Positions 25,362-34,400 of a stretch of 64,000 bases of DNA are shown in pieces (position 1 is the first letter of the stretch; every line of letters starts with the position of its first letter). The position numbers were made by a program, and so were the translations under genes. Below the pieces are notes generated by a model. It was not told the origin of the DNA. It was given only the letters and a program-made list of their open reading frames with translations, and made no database searches. This stretch comes from Firmicutes bacterium TM09-10 (GTDB taxonomy: Bacteria; Bacillota; Clostridia; Lachnospirales; Lachnospiraceae), in assembly GCA_003481005.1 (NCBI GenBank), contig QUKC01000009.1, positions 62,001 through 126,000 on the forward strand, given 5' to 3'.

Positions 25362-26423
25362 ATGTACAGAGATCATACCAAAGTCGTAAAAATTGGAAAC
25401 CGTGTAATCGGAGGCGGCAATCCGATCTTGATTCAGTCGATGACCAACACACCGACCGAGGATGTGGCGGCGACGGTTGCGCAGATTCACAGACTGGAAG
25501 AGGTTGGCTGTGAAATTATCCGCTGCACCGTACCGACGCTGGAAGCTGCGAAAGCGATTTCTGAGATCAGAAAGCAGATTTCCATTCCGTTGGTTGCGGA
25601 CATTCATTTCGATTATAAGATGGCGATCGCCGCGATGGAAAACGGAGCGGATAAAATCCGGATCAATCCCGGAAACATTGGCGGTGCAGACCGTGTAGCG
25701 GAAGTAGTGCGTGTTGCAAGGGAACGCAATATTCCGATCCGTGTCGGCGTAAACAGCGGTTCCCTCGAAAAAGATCTTGTAGAAAAATATCATGGCGTAA
25801 CGGCAGAGGGGATTGTAGAGAGTGCGCTGGATAAGGTGCATATGATCGAAGACCTTGGCTATGACAACCTGGTGATCAGCATCAAGTCCTCCGATGTTAT
25901 GATGTGCGTGCATGCGCATGAGCTGCTGGCAGGAAAGACACCTTATCCGCTGCATGTCGGCATTACGGAATCCGGTACGGTTCTTTCCGGTAATATCAAG
26001 TCTGCGATTGGTCTGGGGCTGATTTTAAATCAGGGAATCGGCGATACGATCCGTGTATCCCTGACAGGGGATGTTGTAGAAGAGATCAAATCTGCGAAGC
26101 TGATTTTGCGGACGCTGGGACTGCGCAAAGGCGGTATTGAGGTTGTCAGCTGTCCGACCTGCGGACGCACGAAGATCGACCAGATCAGCCTTGCGAATCA
26201 GGTAGAAGCGCTTGCAGCGCAGTTCCCGAACCTGGATATCAAGGTCGCAGTCATGGGCTGTGTCGTAAACGGACCCGGCGAAGCAAAGGAAGCGGACCTG
26301 GGTATTGCAGGCGGCATCGGGGAAGGTCTGCTGATCAAAAAAGGGCAGATCATCCGCAAGATTCCGGAGGCAGAATTTATTCCGACTCTGCGGTATGAAC
26401 TGGAGCACTGGAACGAACAGTAA
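25362..26423 (+). CDS. ispG: 4-hydroxy-3-methylbut-2-en-1-yl diphosphate synthase
   Basis: A 353-residue [4Fe-4S] enzyme of the MEP isoprenoid pathway, converting MEcPP to HMBPP. NPILIQSMTNTPTEDVAATV near the N-terminus and LVADIHFDYKMAIAAMENGA plus KIRINPGNIGG are the TIM-barrel signatures; the cluster-binding Cys residues are in VSCPTCGRT (about residues 263-271) and MGCVVNGPGEA (about 300-310). Length and motifs are normal for the bacterial form. CGGAGGG precedes the ATG. ispG is followed closely by polC, so the two may share a transcript. Confidence 0.96.
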   Translation: MYRDHTKVVKIGNRVIGGGNPILIQSMTNTPTEDVAATVAQIHRLEEVGCEIIRCTVPTLEAAKAISEIRKQISIPLVADIHFDYKMAIAAMENGADKIRINPGNIGGADRVAEVVRVARERNIPIRVGVNSGSLEKDLVEKYHGVTAEGIVESALDKVHMIEDLGYDNLVISIKSSDVMMCVHAHELLAGKTPYPLHVGITESGTVLSGNIKSAIGLGLILNQGIGDTIRVSLTGDVVEEIKSAKLILRTLGLRKGGIEVVSCPTCGRTKIDQISLANQVEALAAQFPNLDIKVAVMGCVVNGPGEAKEADLGIAGGIGEGLLIKKGQIIRKIPEAEFIPTLRYELEHWNEQ

Positions 26424-26464
26424 TCGTTTTTGGTGTAAAAGTATTTACGAAAATGGAGAGTAAA

Positions 26465-29400
26465 ATGACCAAAGGTTTCATGGAAGTATTTCCGGAGCTT
26501 GTTCTGGAACAGGAAGTACGGGCATTGTTTGAAAAAGTAAAGGTAGAACGGGTGACGACCACGCGGCAAAAGGATCTGATCAGGGTGTATATCAGCTGCG
26601 GACGCCTGATCCCCAAAACAGTTATTTTCCGGGTAGAGGAAGAGATTGCAAGGCAGCTGTTTCCGAACTGCAATATCACGATCAAAATTCAGGAAAAATT
26701 TCAGCTGTCCGCCCAGTACAACCTAAAGAGCCTGCTGGAGACCTATCAGGAGAGCATTTTACTGGAATTAAAGGAATGCAGCCCGGTGGAATACAGTCTG
26801 TTCAAATCAGCCAATATTTCCTTCCCGGATGAGGGGAAGCTGGTGTTGGAAGTGCCGGATACGGTAATCGCGCATGAACGCTGTCCCGAGCTTGTCCGCA
26901 TTCTGGAAAAAATTTGCTGTGAACGGTGCGGAATCCCGATGGAGGCGGCCGCACATTACTGTCAGCCGAAGGAAAATCCGAGAAAAGCGGAGGAAGAGAT
27001 TGCACTGGCAAGAAAAGTGGCGATGATTGCCGCGAAAGCGGGTGCTCGTCCGGCTGCGGCGGACTATGGCATGAGCCAGGAGCAGTTCGCCAGCGTAATG
27101 AGCGGCGGATACAGCGCGTCCGGTAACGAGGGGCAGCCGCAGTATGCAGGCGGACAGGATGGCACTGCATGCAATGCTGCACAGAACGCAGACAGCAGCG
27201 CAGCGCAGTATGGTGCAGCGGGGATCGCAGGGCAAAATGGTGCGATGCCGGGTGACAGGGCAGAAGGCAGCATGCAGGCTGGCGGTATGGATGACGGCTA
27301 TGAAGCATATCTTGCGTCCATGGGCGCAGCGGCCCATGCTGCGCAGAAAGCTCCGTTTGAGGGCGGCACGGTGGTTCTGACAAAAACAGCGGCAGCAGAG
27401 AATGGGATGCATCCGGATGCACCGGCAGCAGGGCAGAGTGCTCCGGCAATGGGGCAGACGGCAGCTCCTGCGGCAGGCACGAAAGGTACCGCATCGGCTG
27501 GCGGCAGAAATGCGGGCGGACAGAGCAAATACGGCAAAGGCAAATTCAACCGGGAGGGGCGTGGCGATTATCGACGCGGCGTCAAAAAAAGTGACAATCC
27601 GGATGTGCTTTACGGACGGGATTTTGACGAAGAAGCAATCCCGATCGAGGAGATCATCGGTGAGATGGGAGAGGTTGTTATCCGCGGCAAAATCATCGCA
27701 ATGGATCAGCGTGAAATTCGCAACGAGCGGACAATCCTGATTTTTGATGTGACGGATTTTACTGACACGATGACCATCAAAATTTTTACCTTAAATGAAC
27801 AGCTGGCAGAGGTAAAAGAGGGGATCAAGCCCGGCGCTTTTGTCAAAATTAAAGGTCTGACGATGGTGGACAAGTTTGACGGCGAGCTGACGGTCGGTTC
27901 GATTGTCGGGGTAAAAAAGATTTCGGATTTTACCACGTCGAGAATGGATCATTCCGTGCGCAAGCGTGTGGAACTGCACTGCCACACAAAAATGAGCGAT
28001 ATGGACGGTGTATCCGAGGTAAAGGATATTGTCAAGAGGGCGTATCAGTGGGGACATCCGGCGATCGCAATCACGGATCACGGCGTCGTACAGTCATTTC
28101 CGGATGCAAACCATCTGTTGGATGACCTCTGGAAAGCGGAGAAAGAAAAGCGTAAGGCTGCAGGAGATGAAAATCCGGACAGAAATGATTTCTTTAAAGT
28201 AATTTATGGATGTGAAGCGTATCTGGTGGATGATTTGAAGGAAATCGTAACCGGAGATAAGGGTCAGGTATTGCGGGATTCCTATGTGGTATTTGATATC
28301 GAGACAACCGGCTTTTCGCCGGTTAAAAACCGGATTATCGAGATCGGTGCGGTCAAGGTGGTGGAAGGAAAGATTGTGGACAGGTTTTCCACCTTTGTCA
28401 ATCCACGTGTGCCGATTCCGTTTCGAATTGAGCAGCTGACAAGTATTAACGATGAAATGGTCATGGATGCACCGGGGATTGAAGAAGTGCTGCCGGAGTT
28501 CTTGAAATTCTGCGAGGGTACGATTTTTGTCGCCCACAATGCGAATTTCGATATGAGCTTTATTATGGAAAATGCGGCGCAGTTAAATATCGAGCTGCAT
28601 CCTACCTATGTGGATACAGTCGGCATTGCGCGCGTGCTTTTGCCGCATCAGGCGAAGCATACGCTGGATGCGGTCGCAAAAACGATGGGTGTTTCCCTGG
28701 AAAATCATCACCGCGCAGTGGACGATGCGGAAGCAACGGCGGAAATTTTCGTAAAATTTATTCCGCTTCTGGAACAGCGCAACTGTCACACCCTTGCGGA
28801 TGTGAACCATTTGGGAGATTCCAGCCCGGATATTGTAAAGAGACTGTTTTCCTACCATGCGATTATCCTTGCGAAAAACGATGTGGGGCGGGTAAATCTG
28901 TACCGTCTGGTATCGGAGTCTCATCTGACTTACTTTCATAAGACACCGCGAATTCCGAAGAGCTTGCTGATGAAGTACCGGGAGGGACTGATTCTGGGCA
29001 GTGCGTGTGAGGCAGGCGAGCTGTACCGTGCCCTGCTGGATGAAAAGTCGGATGCGGAAATTGCGCGGATCGTGAAATTTTATGATTATCTGGAAATCCA
29101 GCCGACCGGCAACAACATGTTCATGATCCATTCCGACAAGATTGAAAATGTCAACTCGGTGGAGGACATTCAGAACATGAACCGAAAGATCGTCAGGCTG
29201 GGCGAGCAGTTCAATAAACCGGTTGTAGCAACCTGCGACGTGCATTTTCTGGATCCCGCAGACGAGGTATACCGTCGGATTATCATGGCGGGCAAGGGCT
29301 TTAAGGATGCGGACGACCAGGCACCGCTATATCTGCGCACGACGGAAGAAATGCTGGAGGAGTTTCAGTATCTCGGCAGTGAAAAGGCAGAGGAGGTTGT

Positions 29401-31366
29401 CATTACCAACACCAATCGGATTGCGGATCAGATAGAGACGATTTCTCCGGTGCGCCCGGATAAGTGTCCGCCGGTTATTCCAGACAGCGATAAAACATTG
29501 ACGGAAATCTGTTACCGCAAGGCGCATGAGCTTTATGGGGAAGAGCTGCCGCAGATCGTTGTGGACCGTCTGGAAAAGGAGCTGAACTCTATTATCAAAA
29601 ACGGATTCGCCGTAATGTATATCATTGCGCAGAAGCTGGTTTGGAAATCGGTGGAGGACGGCTATCTGGTTGGCTCCAGAGGTTCTGTCGGTTCTTCACT
29701 GGTGGCGTTCATGGCGGGGATTACGGAGGTAAATTCCCTGAGCGCCCATTATCGGTGCCCGAAATGCCATTATTACGATTTTGATTCCCCGGAGGTCAAA
29801 GCCTTTGCCGGAAACGGCGGCTGCGATATGCCGGATAAAATGTGCCCGGTCTGCGGAGAGCCGCTGATTAAGGACGGTTTCGATATCCCATTTGAAACGT
29901 TCCTCGGATTTAAGGGGGATAAGGAGCCGGATATCGACCTGAACTTTTCCGGCGAATATCAGAGTAAGGCGCATAAATATACGGAAGTTATTTTCGGCGC
30001 AGGACAGACGTTCCGTGCCGGTACGATCGGCACGCTGGCGGATAAGACGGCGTTCGGTTATGTGAAAAATTATTTTGAAGAGCGCGGAAGCAAGAAGCGA
30101 AACTGCGAAATCAACCGGATTGTACAGGGCTGTACGGGAGTGCGCCGAAGCACGGGACAGCACCCCGGCGGTATCGTTGTTTTACCGGTGGGAGAGGACA
30201 TCAACTCCTTTACGCCGGTGCAGCATCCCGCAAACGATATGACAACAGATACGGTAACGACCCATTTCGATTACCATTCCATCGACCACAACCTGCTGAA
30301 GCTCGATATCCTCGGACACGATGATCCGACGATGATCCGTATGCTGCAGGATCTGACGGGGGTTGACCCGACAAAGATCCCGCTGGACGATCCGCAGGTT
30401 ATGAGCCTGTTTCAGAATACGTCGGCGCTCGGAATCACACCCGATCAGATTGACGGCTGCCCGGTTGGTTCTCTGGGCATCCCGGAGTTTGGTACAGATT
30501 TCGTTATTCAGATGCTTCTGGACACCAAGCCGCAGTGCTTTTCCGACCTGATTCGAATCGCCGGATTAGGACATGGTACGGATGTGTGGCTGGGCAACGC
30601 ACAGACGCTGATTCAGGAAGGCAAGGCGACGATTTCCACGGCGATCTGTTGTCGAGACGATATCATGATTTATCTGATCAACATGGGCATGGACCCGAGC
30701 CTTTCCTTCACGACGATGGAGAGTGTGCGGAAGGGGAAAGGCTTAAAGCCGGAAATGGAAGAAGCGATGAAGGCGGTCGGTGTGCCGGACTGGTATATCT
30801 GGTCGTGTAAAAAGATCAAGTACATGTTCCCGAAAGCCCATGCGGCGGCTTACGTTATGATGGCGTGGCGAATCGCTTACTGTAAGGTAAATTATCCGCT
30901 GGCTTATTATGCGGCGTATTTTTCGATCCGTGCATCCGCCTTTTCCTATGAAATCATGTGTCAGGGACAACAGCATCTGGAAGCGGTCATGGCGGATTAC
31001 AAGAAGCGTTCGGACAGCCTTTCCCAGAAAGAGCAGGCGTCGTTAAAGGATATGAAGCTCGTGCAGGAAATGTATGCGCGCGGCTTTGACTTTTTGCCCA
31101 TCGATTTGTTTAAAGCGCATTCCCGAAATTTCCAGATCATGGACGGTAAAATCATGCCGTCGTTAAACAGCATTGACGGTCTGGGCGAAAAGGCGGCGGA
31201 CGCCATCGTGGAAGCGGCGAAAAAAGGTCCGTTTTTGAGTAAGGATGATTTCCGGGAGCGTTCCAAGGCGAGCAAGACGATTGTGGAGCTTCTGGATACT
31301 CTGGGCATTCTGGGGGATCTGCCGGAGTCCAACCAGATCAGTCTGTTTGATTTTATGGTTGGCTGA
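26465..31366 (+). CDS. polC: DNA polymerase III PolC with an extended low-complexity linker
   Basis: A Gram-positive replicative polymerase of about 1633 residues; PolC is usually about 1430-1470. Order: N-terminal domain (about 1-185), a linker rich in Ala, Gly, Gln and Met (about 192-375), the OB fold (IRGKIIAMDQREIRNERTIL), the PHP domain (ELHCHTKMSDMDGV, near 500), the DEDD proofreading exonuclease (VVFDIETTGFSPV, near 607; HNANFDMSF; HHRAVDDAEATAE), a four-Cys zinc site (CPKCHYYDF and CPVCGEPL, near 1097-1140), and the polymerase core (PDIDLNFSGEYQ near 1155). The linker accounts for the extra length. An ATG at 26453 exists, but GGAGAG at 26455-26460 favours the ATG at 26465. Base composition in the linker is not unlike its neighbours. 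Confidence 0.95.
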   Translation: MTKGFMEVFPELVLEQEVRALFEKVKVERVTTTRQKDLIRVYISCGRLIPKTVIFRVEEEIARQLFPNCNITIKIQEKFQLSAQYNLKSLLETYQESILLELKECSPVEYSLFKSANISFPDEGKLVLEVPDTVIAHERCPELVRILEKICCERCGIPMEAAAHYCQPKENPRKAEEEIALARKVAMIAAKAGARPAAADYGMSQEQFASVMSGGYSASGNEGQPQYAGGQDGTACNAAQNADSSAAQYGAAGIAGQNGAMPGDRAEGSMQAGGMDDGYEAYLASMGAAAHAAQKAPFEGGTVVLTKTAAAENGMHPDAPAAGQSAPAMGQTAAPAAGTKGTASAGGRNAGGQSKYGKGKFNREGRGDYRRGVKKSDNPDVLYGRDFDEEAIPIEEIIGEMGEVVIRGKIIAMDQREIRNERTILIFDVTDFTDTMTIKIFTLNEQLAEVKEGIKPGAFVKIKGLTMVDKFDGELTVGSIVGVKKISDFTTSRMDHSVRKRVELHCHTKMSDMDGVSEVKDIVKRAYQWGHPAIAITDHGVVQSFPDANHLLDDLWKAEKEKRKAAGDENPDRNDFFKVIYGCEAYLVDDLKEIVTGDKGQVLRDSYVVFDIETTGFSPVKNRIIEIGAVKVVEGKIVDRFSTFVNPRVPIPFRIEQLTSINDEMVMDAPGIEEVLPEFLKFCEGTIFVAHNANFDMSFIMENAAQLNIELHPTYVDTVGIARVLLPHQAKHTLDAVAKTMGVSLENHHRAVDDAEATAEIFVKFIPLLEQRNCHTLADVNHLGDSSPDIVKRLFSYHAIILAKNDVGRVNLYRLVSESHLTYFHKTPRIPKSLLMKYREGLILGSACEAGELYRALLDEKSDAEIARIVKFYDYLEIQPTGNNMFMIHSDKIENVNSVEDIQNMNRKIVRLGEQFNKPVVATCDVHFLDPADEVYRRIIMAGKGFKDADDQAPLYLRTTEEMLEEFQYLGSEKAEEVVITNTNRIADQIETISPVRPDKCPPVIPDSDKTLTEICYRKAHELYGEELPQIVVDRLEKELNSIIKNGFAVMYIIAQKLVWKSVEDGYLVGSRGSVGSSLVAFMAGITEVNSLSAHYRCPKCHYYDFDSPEVKAFAGNGGCDMPDKMCPVCGEPLIKDGFDIPFETFLGFKGDKEPDIDLNFSGEYQSKAHKYTEVIFGAGQTFRAGTIGTLADKTAFGYVKNYFEERGSKKRNCEINRIVQGCTGVRRSTGQHPGGIVVLPVGEDINSFTPVQHPANDMTTDTVTTHFDYHSIDHNLLKLDILGHDDPTMIRMLQDLTGVDPTKIPLDDPQVMSLFQNTSALGITPDQIDGCPVGSLGIPEFGTDFVIQMLLDTKPQCFSDLIRIAGLGHGTDVWLGNAQTLIQEGKATISTAICCRDDIMIYLINMGMDPSLSFTTMESVRKGKGLKPEMEEAMKAVGVPDWYIWSCKKIKYMFPKAHAAAYVMMAWRIAYCKVNYPLAYYAAYFSIRASAFSYEIMCQGQQHLEAVMADYKKRSDSLSQKEQASLKDMKLVQEMYARGFDFLPIDLFKAHSRNFQIMDGKIMPSLNSIDGLGEKAADAIVEAAKKGPFLSKDDFRERSKASKTIVELLDTLGILGDLPESNQISLFDFMVG

Positions 31367-31380
31367 CGGAAGCTGGAAGA

Positions 31381-32856
31381 ATGAAAATGGAAGAATATAT
31401 CAGAGGAATCCCGTCCGGACTGCTGACTGCACAGCTTGGGGAGCGGGAAATTCAGGTGGTCGGGATTTCGGAAAACGGATTTGAGTTTCGACTGGAAAAA
31501 AAGGCGGCAAGGCAGCTTTTGACAGATGCTGTGCCGGCACAGCACCAGGTTTTGCGAGATGCCGCACCGCCGCAGCACTGCATAGTGACACCGTTTTGTA
31601 AGGTGTGCTTTTACGATCTGGAGCAGGCACTCTGGCAGGAACTTGTGCTGACAGAGTATGGGCTGGAAAAAGCACCCGCTTTGTCACAGCCAGGGCACAG
31701 GGAAAAGCCGTGCGCTGCCTCCTTTTATCAGCTTTATCGGGTCTGCGTAACTTCGCCGGAGTTTCGGATTGCTGTGCAGAAGCTTCTTTTGCAATATACC
31801 CGCTACATCCATCTGAAGCTGGAAGAGGATGACGCTAGGCTTGCAGAGGCAACGGTTGGTTATCCGGTGGAGTTAGAGGATTGCTTTGCCGACAGCCTGG
31901 AAGAGCAGAAACGAAAATGGTTTGCGCAGACGGACTGGGAGGCGGTTTTGCGTCCGTATCCGTCTTACGCGCTGGAGCTGGACAGACCGGAATGGTATGA
32001 GACATATTTAAAAGAAAGCCTGTCGGATTTTATGACAGATTACTGGAAGGAAAACAACGTTGCCAGCGCGTTTTACGCAAAACGCCTGCCGGATCGGATT
32101 TACCTTGGAAATCAATTCTGCCGTCTGCTCTTTCCAAAGAAAGAAATACTGTTTGCCCTGCTCGAAAAGGCGCGGAGCGAGGGGCTTGGCGTGACAGTTT
32201 CGTTTGCATGCCAGCCGGAGGTCAGTTTAAAGGAAGCGAAACAGCTTTTGGAAAGCCTGCGAAGCTGGTGTCAGCAAAACGGATCGATCGAGATCGTCGT
32301 TAATGACTGGGGGATGGCGCAGCTTGTAGGCAGATATCCGGAGCAGTTTGAGCTGTGCATGGGAACACTTCTCAATAAACGGAAAAAAGATCCGCGGCTT
32401 TCCTATTTAAAAAGCCGGCTGCCGGACAAGGACACCGGACTTTTGGCAGAGAACAGCCTGAATGCAGATTTTTATCAAAAGGCACTGGAAAAAAACCTTG
32501 GATTTGTGCGCTATGAATGGGAAAGCTGTGGGTATCCGCAAAGATTCCCGGAAGGAAAAAACAGCCTGCATCTTCCGTTTTATCAAACGAACACATCGCA
32601 ATACTGTACCCTTTATGCGCAGTACAGAGAGCGCAACAGGGGACGGCAGTATCTACAGACGGAATGTCCCGGATATTGTCAGATGCAAGCGTTTTTATAC
32701 CCGGAGCATCTGCATATGACAGGAAGCTACAATTCGTTGTTTTCGCTGGATCAGACGATTTTGCGGGCGCTGGAGACGGGCAGTGTGGAAAACGCAGCGT
32801 TTGGGGAAGCAGAACAGGAGGTGCAGCCTGACCGCGCGGTGCTGAATCTGCTTTGA
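31381..32856 (+). CDS. Uncharacterised protein, possible UbiV/U32-like C-terminal barrel
   Basis: A 491-residue protein that I do not firmly recognise. The N-terminal 220 residues are hydrophilic and rich in Glu, Gln and aromatic residues, with a DUF-like look. From about residue 238 it reads as a barrel: RIYLGNQFCRLLFPKKEILF, then EIVVNDWGMAQLVGRYPEQF and LCMGTLLNKRKKDPRL, a pattern that resembles the NDWG and GR.LNKQ segments of UbiV-type U32 proteins. The late cysteines (SQYCTLYAQ and TECPGYCQMQAF) could be iron-sulphur ligands. It lies 14 bases after polC and is followed by a second U32 protein gene, so the two may act together as a UbiU/UbiV-like pair. The start could also be the ATG at 31387. 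The link to U32 is inference. Confidence 0.55.
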   Translation: MKMEEYIRGIPSGLLTAQLGEREIQVVGISENGFEFRLEKKAARQLLTDAVPAQHQVLRDAAPPQHCIVTPFCKVCFYDLEQALWQELVLTEYGLEKAPALSQPGHREKPCAASFYQLYRVCVTSPEFRIAVQKLLLQYTRYIHLKLEEDDARLAEATVGYPVELEDCFADSLEEQKRKWFAQTDWEAVLRPYPSYALELDRPEWYETYLKESLSDFMTDYWKENNVASAFYAKRLPDRIYLGNQFCRLLFPKKEILFALLEKARSEGLGVTVSFACQPEVSLKEAKQLLESLRSWCQQNGSIEIVVNDWGMAQLVGRYPEQFELCMGTLLNKRKKDPRLSYLKSRLPDKDTGLLAENSLNADFYQKALEKNLGFVRYEWESCGYPQRFPEGKNSLHLPFYQTNTSQYCTLYAQYRERNRGRQYLQTECPGYCQMQAFLYPEHLHMTGSYNSLFSLDQTILRALETGSVENAAFGEAEQEVQPDRAVLNLL

Positions 32857-32883
32857 GTGCAGTGCGCGGCATGGAGGTCACAC

Positions 32884-33924
32884 ATGGAACTTACAGCGGG
32901 GCTTGGCTCGGTTGACGATTATATCCGATATATCGAAGCGGGAGCGGACGAATGCTTCTGCGGTTACATTCCCTATGCATGGGACAGAAAGTACGGGACG
33001 GTTCTGTCCTTAAACCGCAGGGAGGTGCGATGCTGCAGCGTGCAGCTGGGTGCATTTTCGGAGCTGGAAATTCTGGCGGCGATGGTGCGGGCGTATCAAA
33101 AGCCCGTGCAGCTGACGTTTAATTCGCTGTACTATCTTCCACAGCAGTATCCGGAAATCGCAGAGACAATTCAAAAATGTATGGAAATCGGTTTTTGGGA
33201 TTATATTATCGCAGACCCGGCGCTGATTTGATATCTTCGGCAGCAAAAGATCGGCTGTCGGATTTCGTTAAGCGGCGAGGTTGGAGAAATCAACAGCGCG
33301 ATGACAGGATTGTTTGAGCAGATGGAAATCAGCAGAATCATCTTTCCAAGGAAGATGCGACCGAAGGATATGGCGGTTGTGGCGCAGGCATGTGCCAAAA
33401 GAAGTCCCGGATTGGAAAACATGAAATATGAAGCGTTTGCATTAAATGAGCTGTGTCAGTTTTCCGGGGCATTCTGCAATTCCCTGCACTGTGACGAGAT
33501 GGGATATTTGTGCCGTGTGCCGTATCGGGTCGGTGTAGGGAAGAGCCAGCGGAAGGACAGCATCCTTATCGATCACCAAGAATGGGACGGTACCGCGTCT
33601 TCAAGGGAAGATACCTCAGAAGCCAGACAGTGCGGCGGCACATGGGATTCACCGGAATCAGATTTCGATGCTCCAATCCTGGGCGAAAGTGGCTGTGGGC
33701 TGTGTGCGCTCTATGATCTGGGTCAGGCGGGAATTACCCATCTGAAAATTGTAGGCAGAGGAAACCACCCGGACCGGATGGTGGAAGACATCCGGGCGAT
33801 GAAGCGTGCGTTGGAGATCCTGGATGCCTCCAAAGACCGGGAAACCTATCAAAAACGGATGAAGCAGGAGTTGTTTTTGAGCGGCTGCAGCAAAAACTGT
33901 TACTATCTACCAGCAAATTTATAA
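32884..33924 (+). pseudogene. U32-family protein gene with an in-frame TGA
   Basis: A frame of 347 codons that is open from the ATG at 32884 (GGAGG six bases upstream) except for one TGA at 33229-33231. It reads ELTAGLGSVDDYIRYIEAGADE in pieces, then DYIIADPALI, TGA, YLRQQKIGCRISLSGEVGEI. The reading continues through PSLENMKYEAFALNELCQF-like U32 sequence, with Cys residues (NELCQFSGAFCNSLHCDEMG and YLCRVPY, then GCGLCALYDL) in the arrangement of the U32 iron-sulphur site, and TH-LKIVGRG near the end. A CGA-to-TGA change of an Arg codon is the simplest explanation, so I annotate it as a recent nonsense-disrupted gene; readthrough, recoding and sequencing error are alternatives. The 3' part has an ATG (33301) but no good ribosome site. 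Confidence 0.7.
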
Positions 33925-33940
33925 AAATTGCAAAAAACAC

Positions 33941-33969
33941 TTGCATTTTGGAAAAAAGTATTGTATAGT
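33941..33969 (+). promoter_or_regulatory. Promoter of the tRNA-Glu pair
   Basis: TTGCAT at 33941-33946 and TATAGT at 33964-33969 with a 17-base spacer, 32 bases ahead of the first tRNA. Confidence 0.75.
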
Positions 33970-34001
33970 AATCAAGCGTCAGTTAAGTGACACAAAAGAA
34001 T

Positions 34002-34073
34002 GGCTAGTTGGTCAAGCGGTTAAGACGTCGCCCTCTCACGGCGAAAACAGGGGTTCGATTCCCCTACTAGCTG
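34002..34073 (+). tRNA. tRNA-Glu (anticodon CTC), copy 1
   Basis: A 72-base cloverleaf. The acceptor arms GGCTAGT / ACTAGCT pair with the G1-U72 wobble usual in tRNA-Glu, the anticodon stem is TCGCC / GGCGA around loop CTCTCAC (anticodon CTC, reading GAG), the T arm is GGGG-TTCGATT-CCCC and the discriminator is G. The 3' CCA is not encoded. An identical copy follows 69 bases downstream. Confidence 0.95.
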
Positions 34074-34142
34074 TTTGCAGAAACGGATTTCTGCAAAGGA
34101 TAAAGACTTCCTGAGCTTCAGGAAGAACAGGATAACAGTTAT

Positions 34143-34214
34143 GGCTAGTTGGTCAAGCGGTTAAGACGTCGCCCTCTCACGGCGAAAACAGGGGTTCGAT
34201 TCCCCTACTAGCTG
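34143..34214 (+). tRNA. tRNA-Glu (anticodon CTC), copy 2
   Basis: Identical in sequence to copy 1 (72 bases), with no encoded CCA. The 69-base spacer contains GAAACGGATTTCTGCAAAGG-type sequence and no promoter that I can see, so the two are probably cut from one transcript. Confidence 0.95.
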
Positions 34215-34222
34215 TTTTCGAG

Positions 34223-34253
34223 AACCGGAATTCGTAAAGGATTCCGGTTTTTG
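34223..34253 (+). terminator. Terminator of the tRNA-Glu pair
   Basis: Stem AACCGGAAT / ATTCCGGTT with a 9-base loop, followed by TTTG. Confidence 0.85.
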
Positions 34254-34258
34254 CGTTA

Positions 34259-34326
34259 CAGTTCCCTCGTGGATTTCTGTGCATAGATTTGTGCTTGCAC
34301 AAACATCTATGGGCGGGTGAACTGCA
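34259..34326. repeat. Large imperfect palindrome upstream of the rimP operon
   Basis: CAGTTC (34259-34264) and GAACTG (34319-34324) enclose a strong inner hairpin, GCATAGAT-TTGTGC-TT-GCACAA-AC-ATCTATG. It lies between the tRNA terminator and the rimP promoter, is not followed by a T-run and has no coding content. It could be a dispersed palindromic unit or an operator. Confidence 0.55.
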
Positions 34327-34345
34327 ACATTTTTGCCGGAAACCC

Positions 34346-34374
34346 TTGCATTCCGGTCGGGAACATGTTAGAGT
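34346..34374 (+). promoter_or_regulatory. Promoter of the rimP-nusA-infB operon
   Basis: TTGCAT at 34346-34351 and TAGAGT at 34369-34374 with a 17-base spacer. Confidence 0.6.
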
Positions 34375-34400
34375 AGAGAAGATGATACATGTTACCGGAG

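Noticed and set aside
33229-33260. Selenocysteine insertion (TGA with a downstream hairpin) in the U32 gene
   Set aside because: The hairpin is weak, its loop shows no clear SECIS feature, the site does not align with a functional Cys of the family and a CGA-to-TGA transition is simpler. Kept only as an alternative in the findings.
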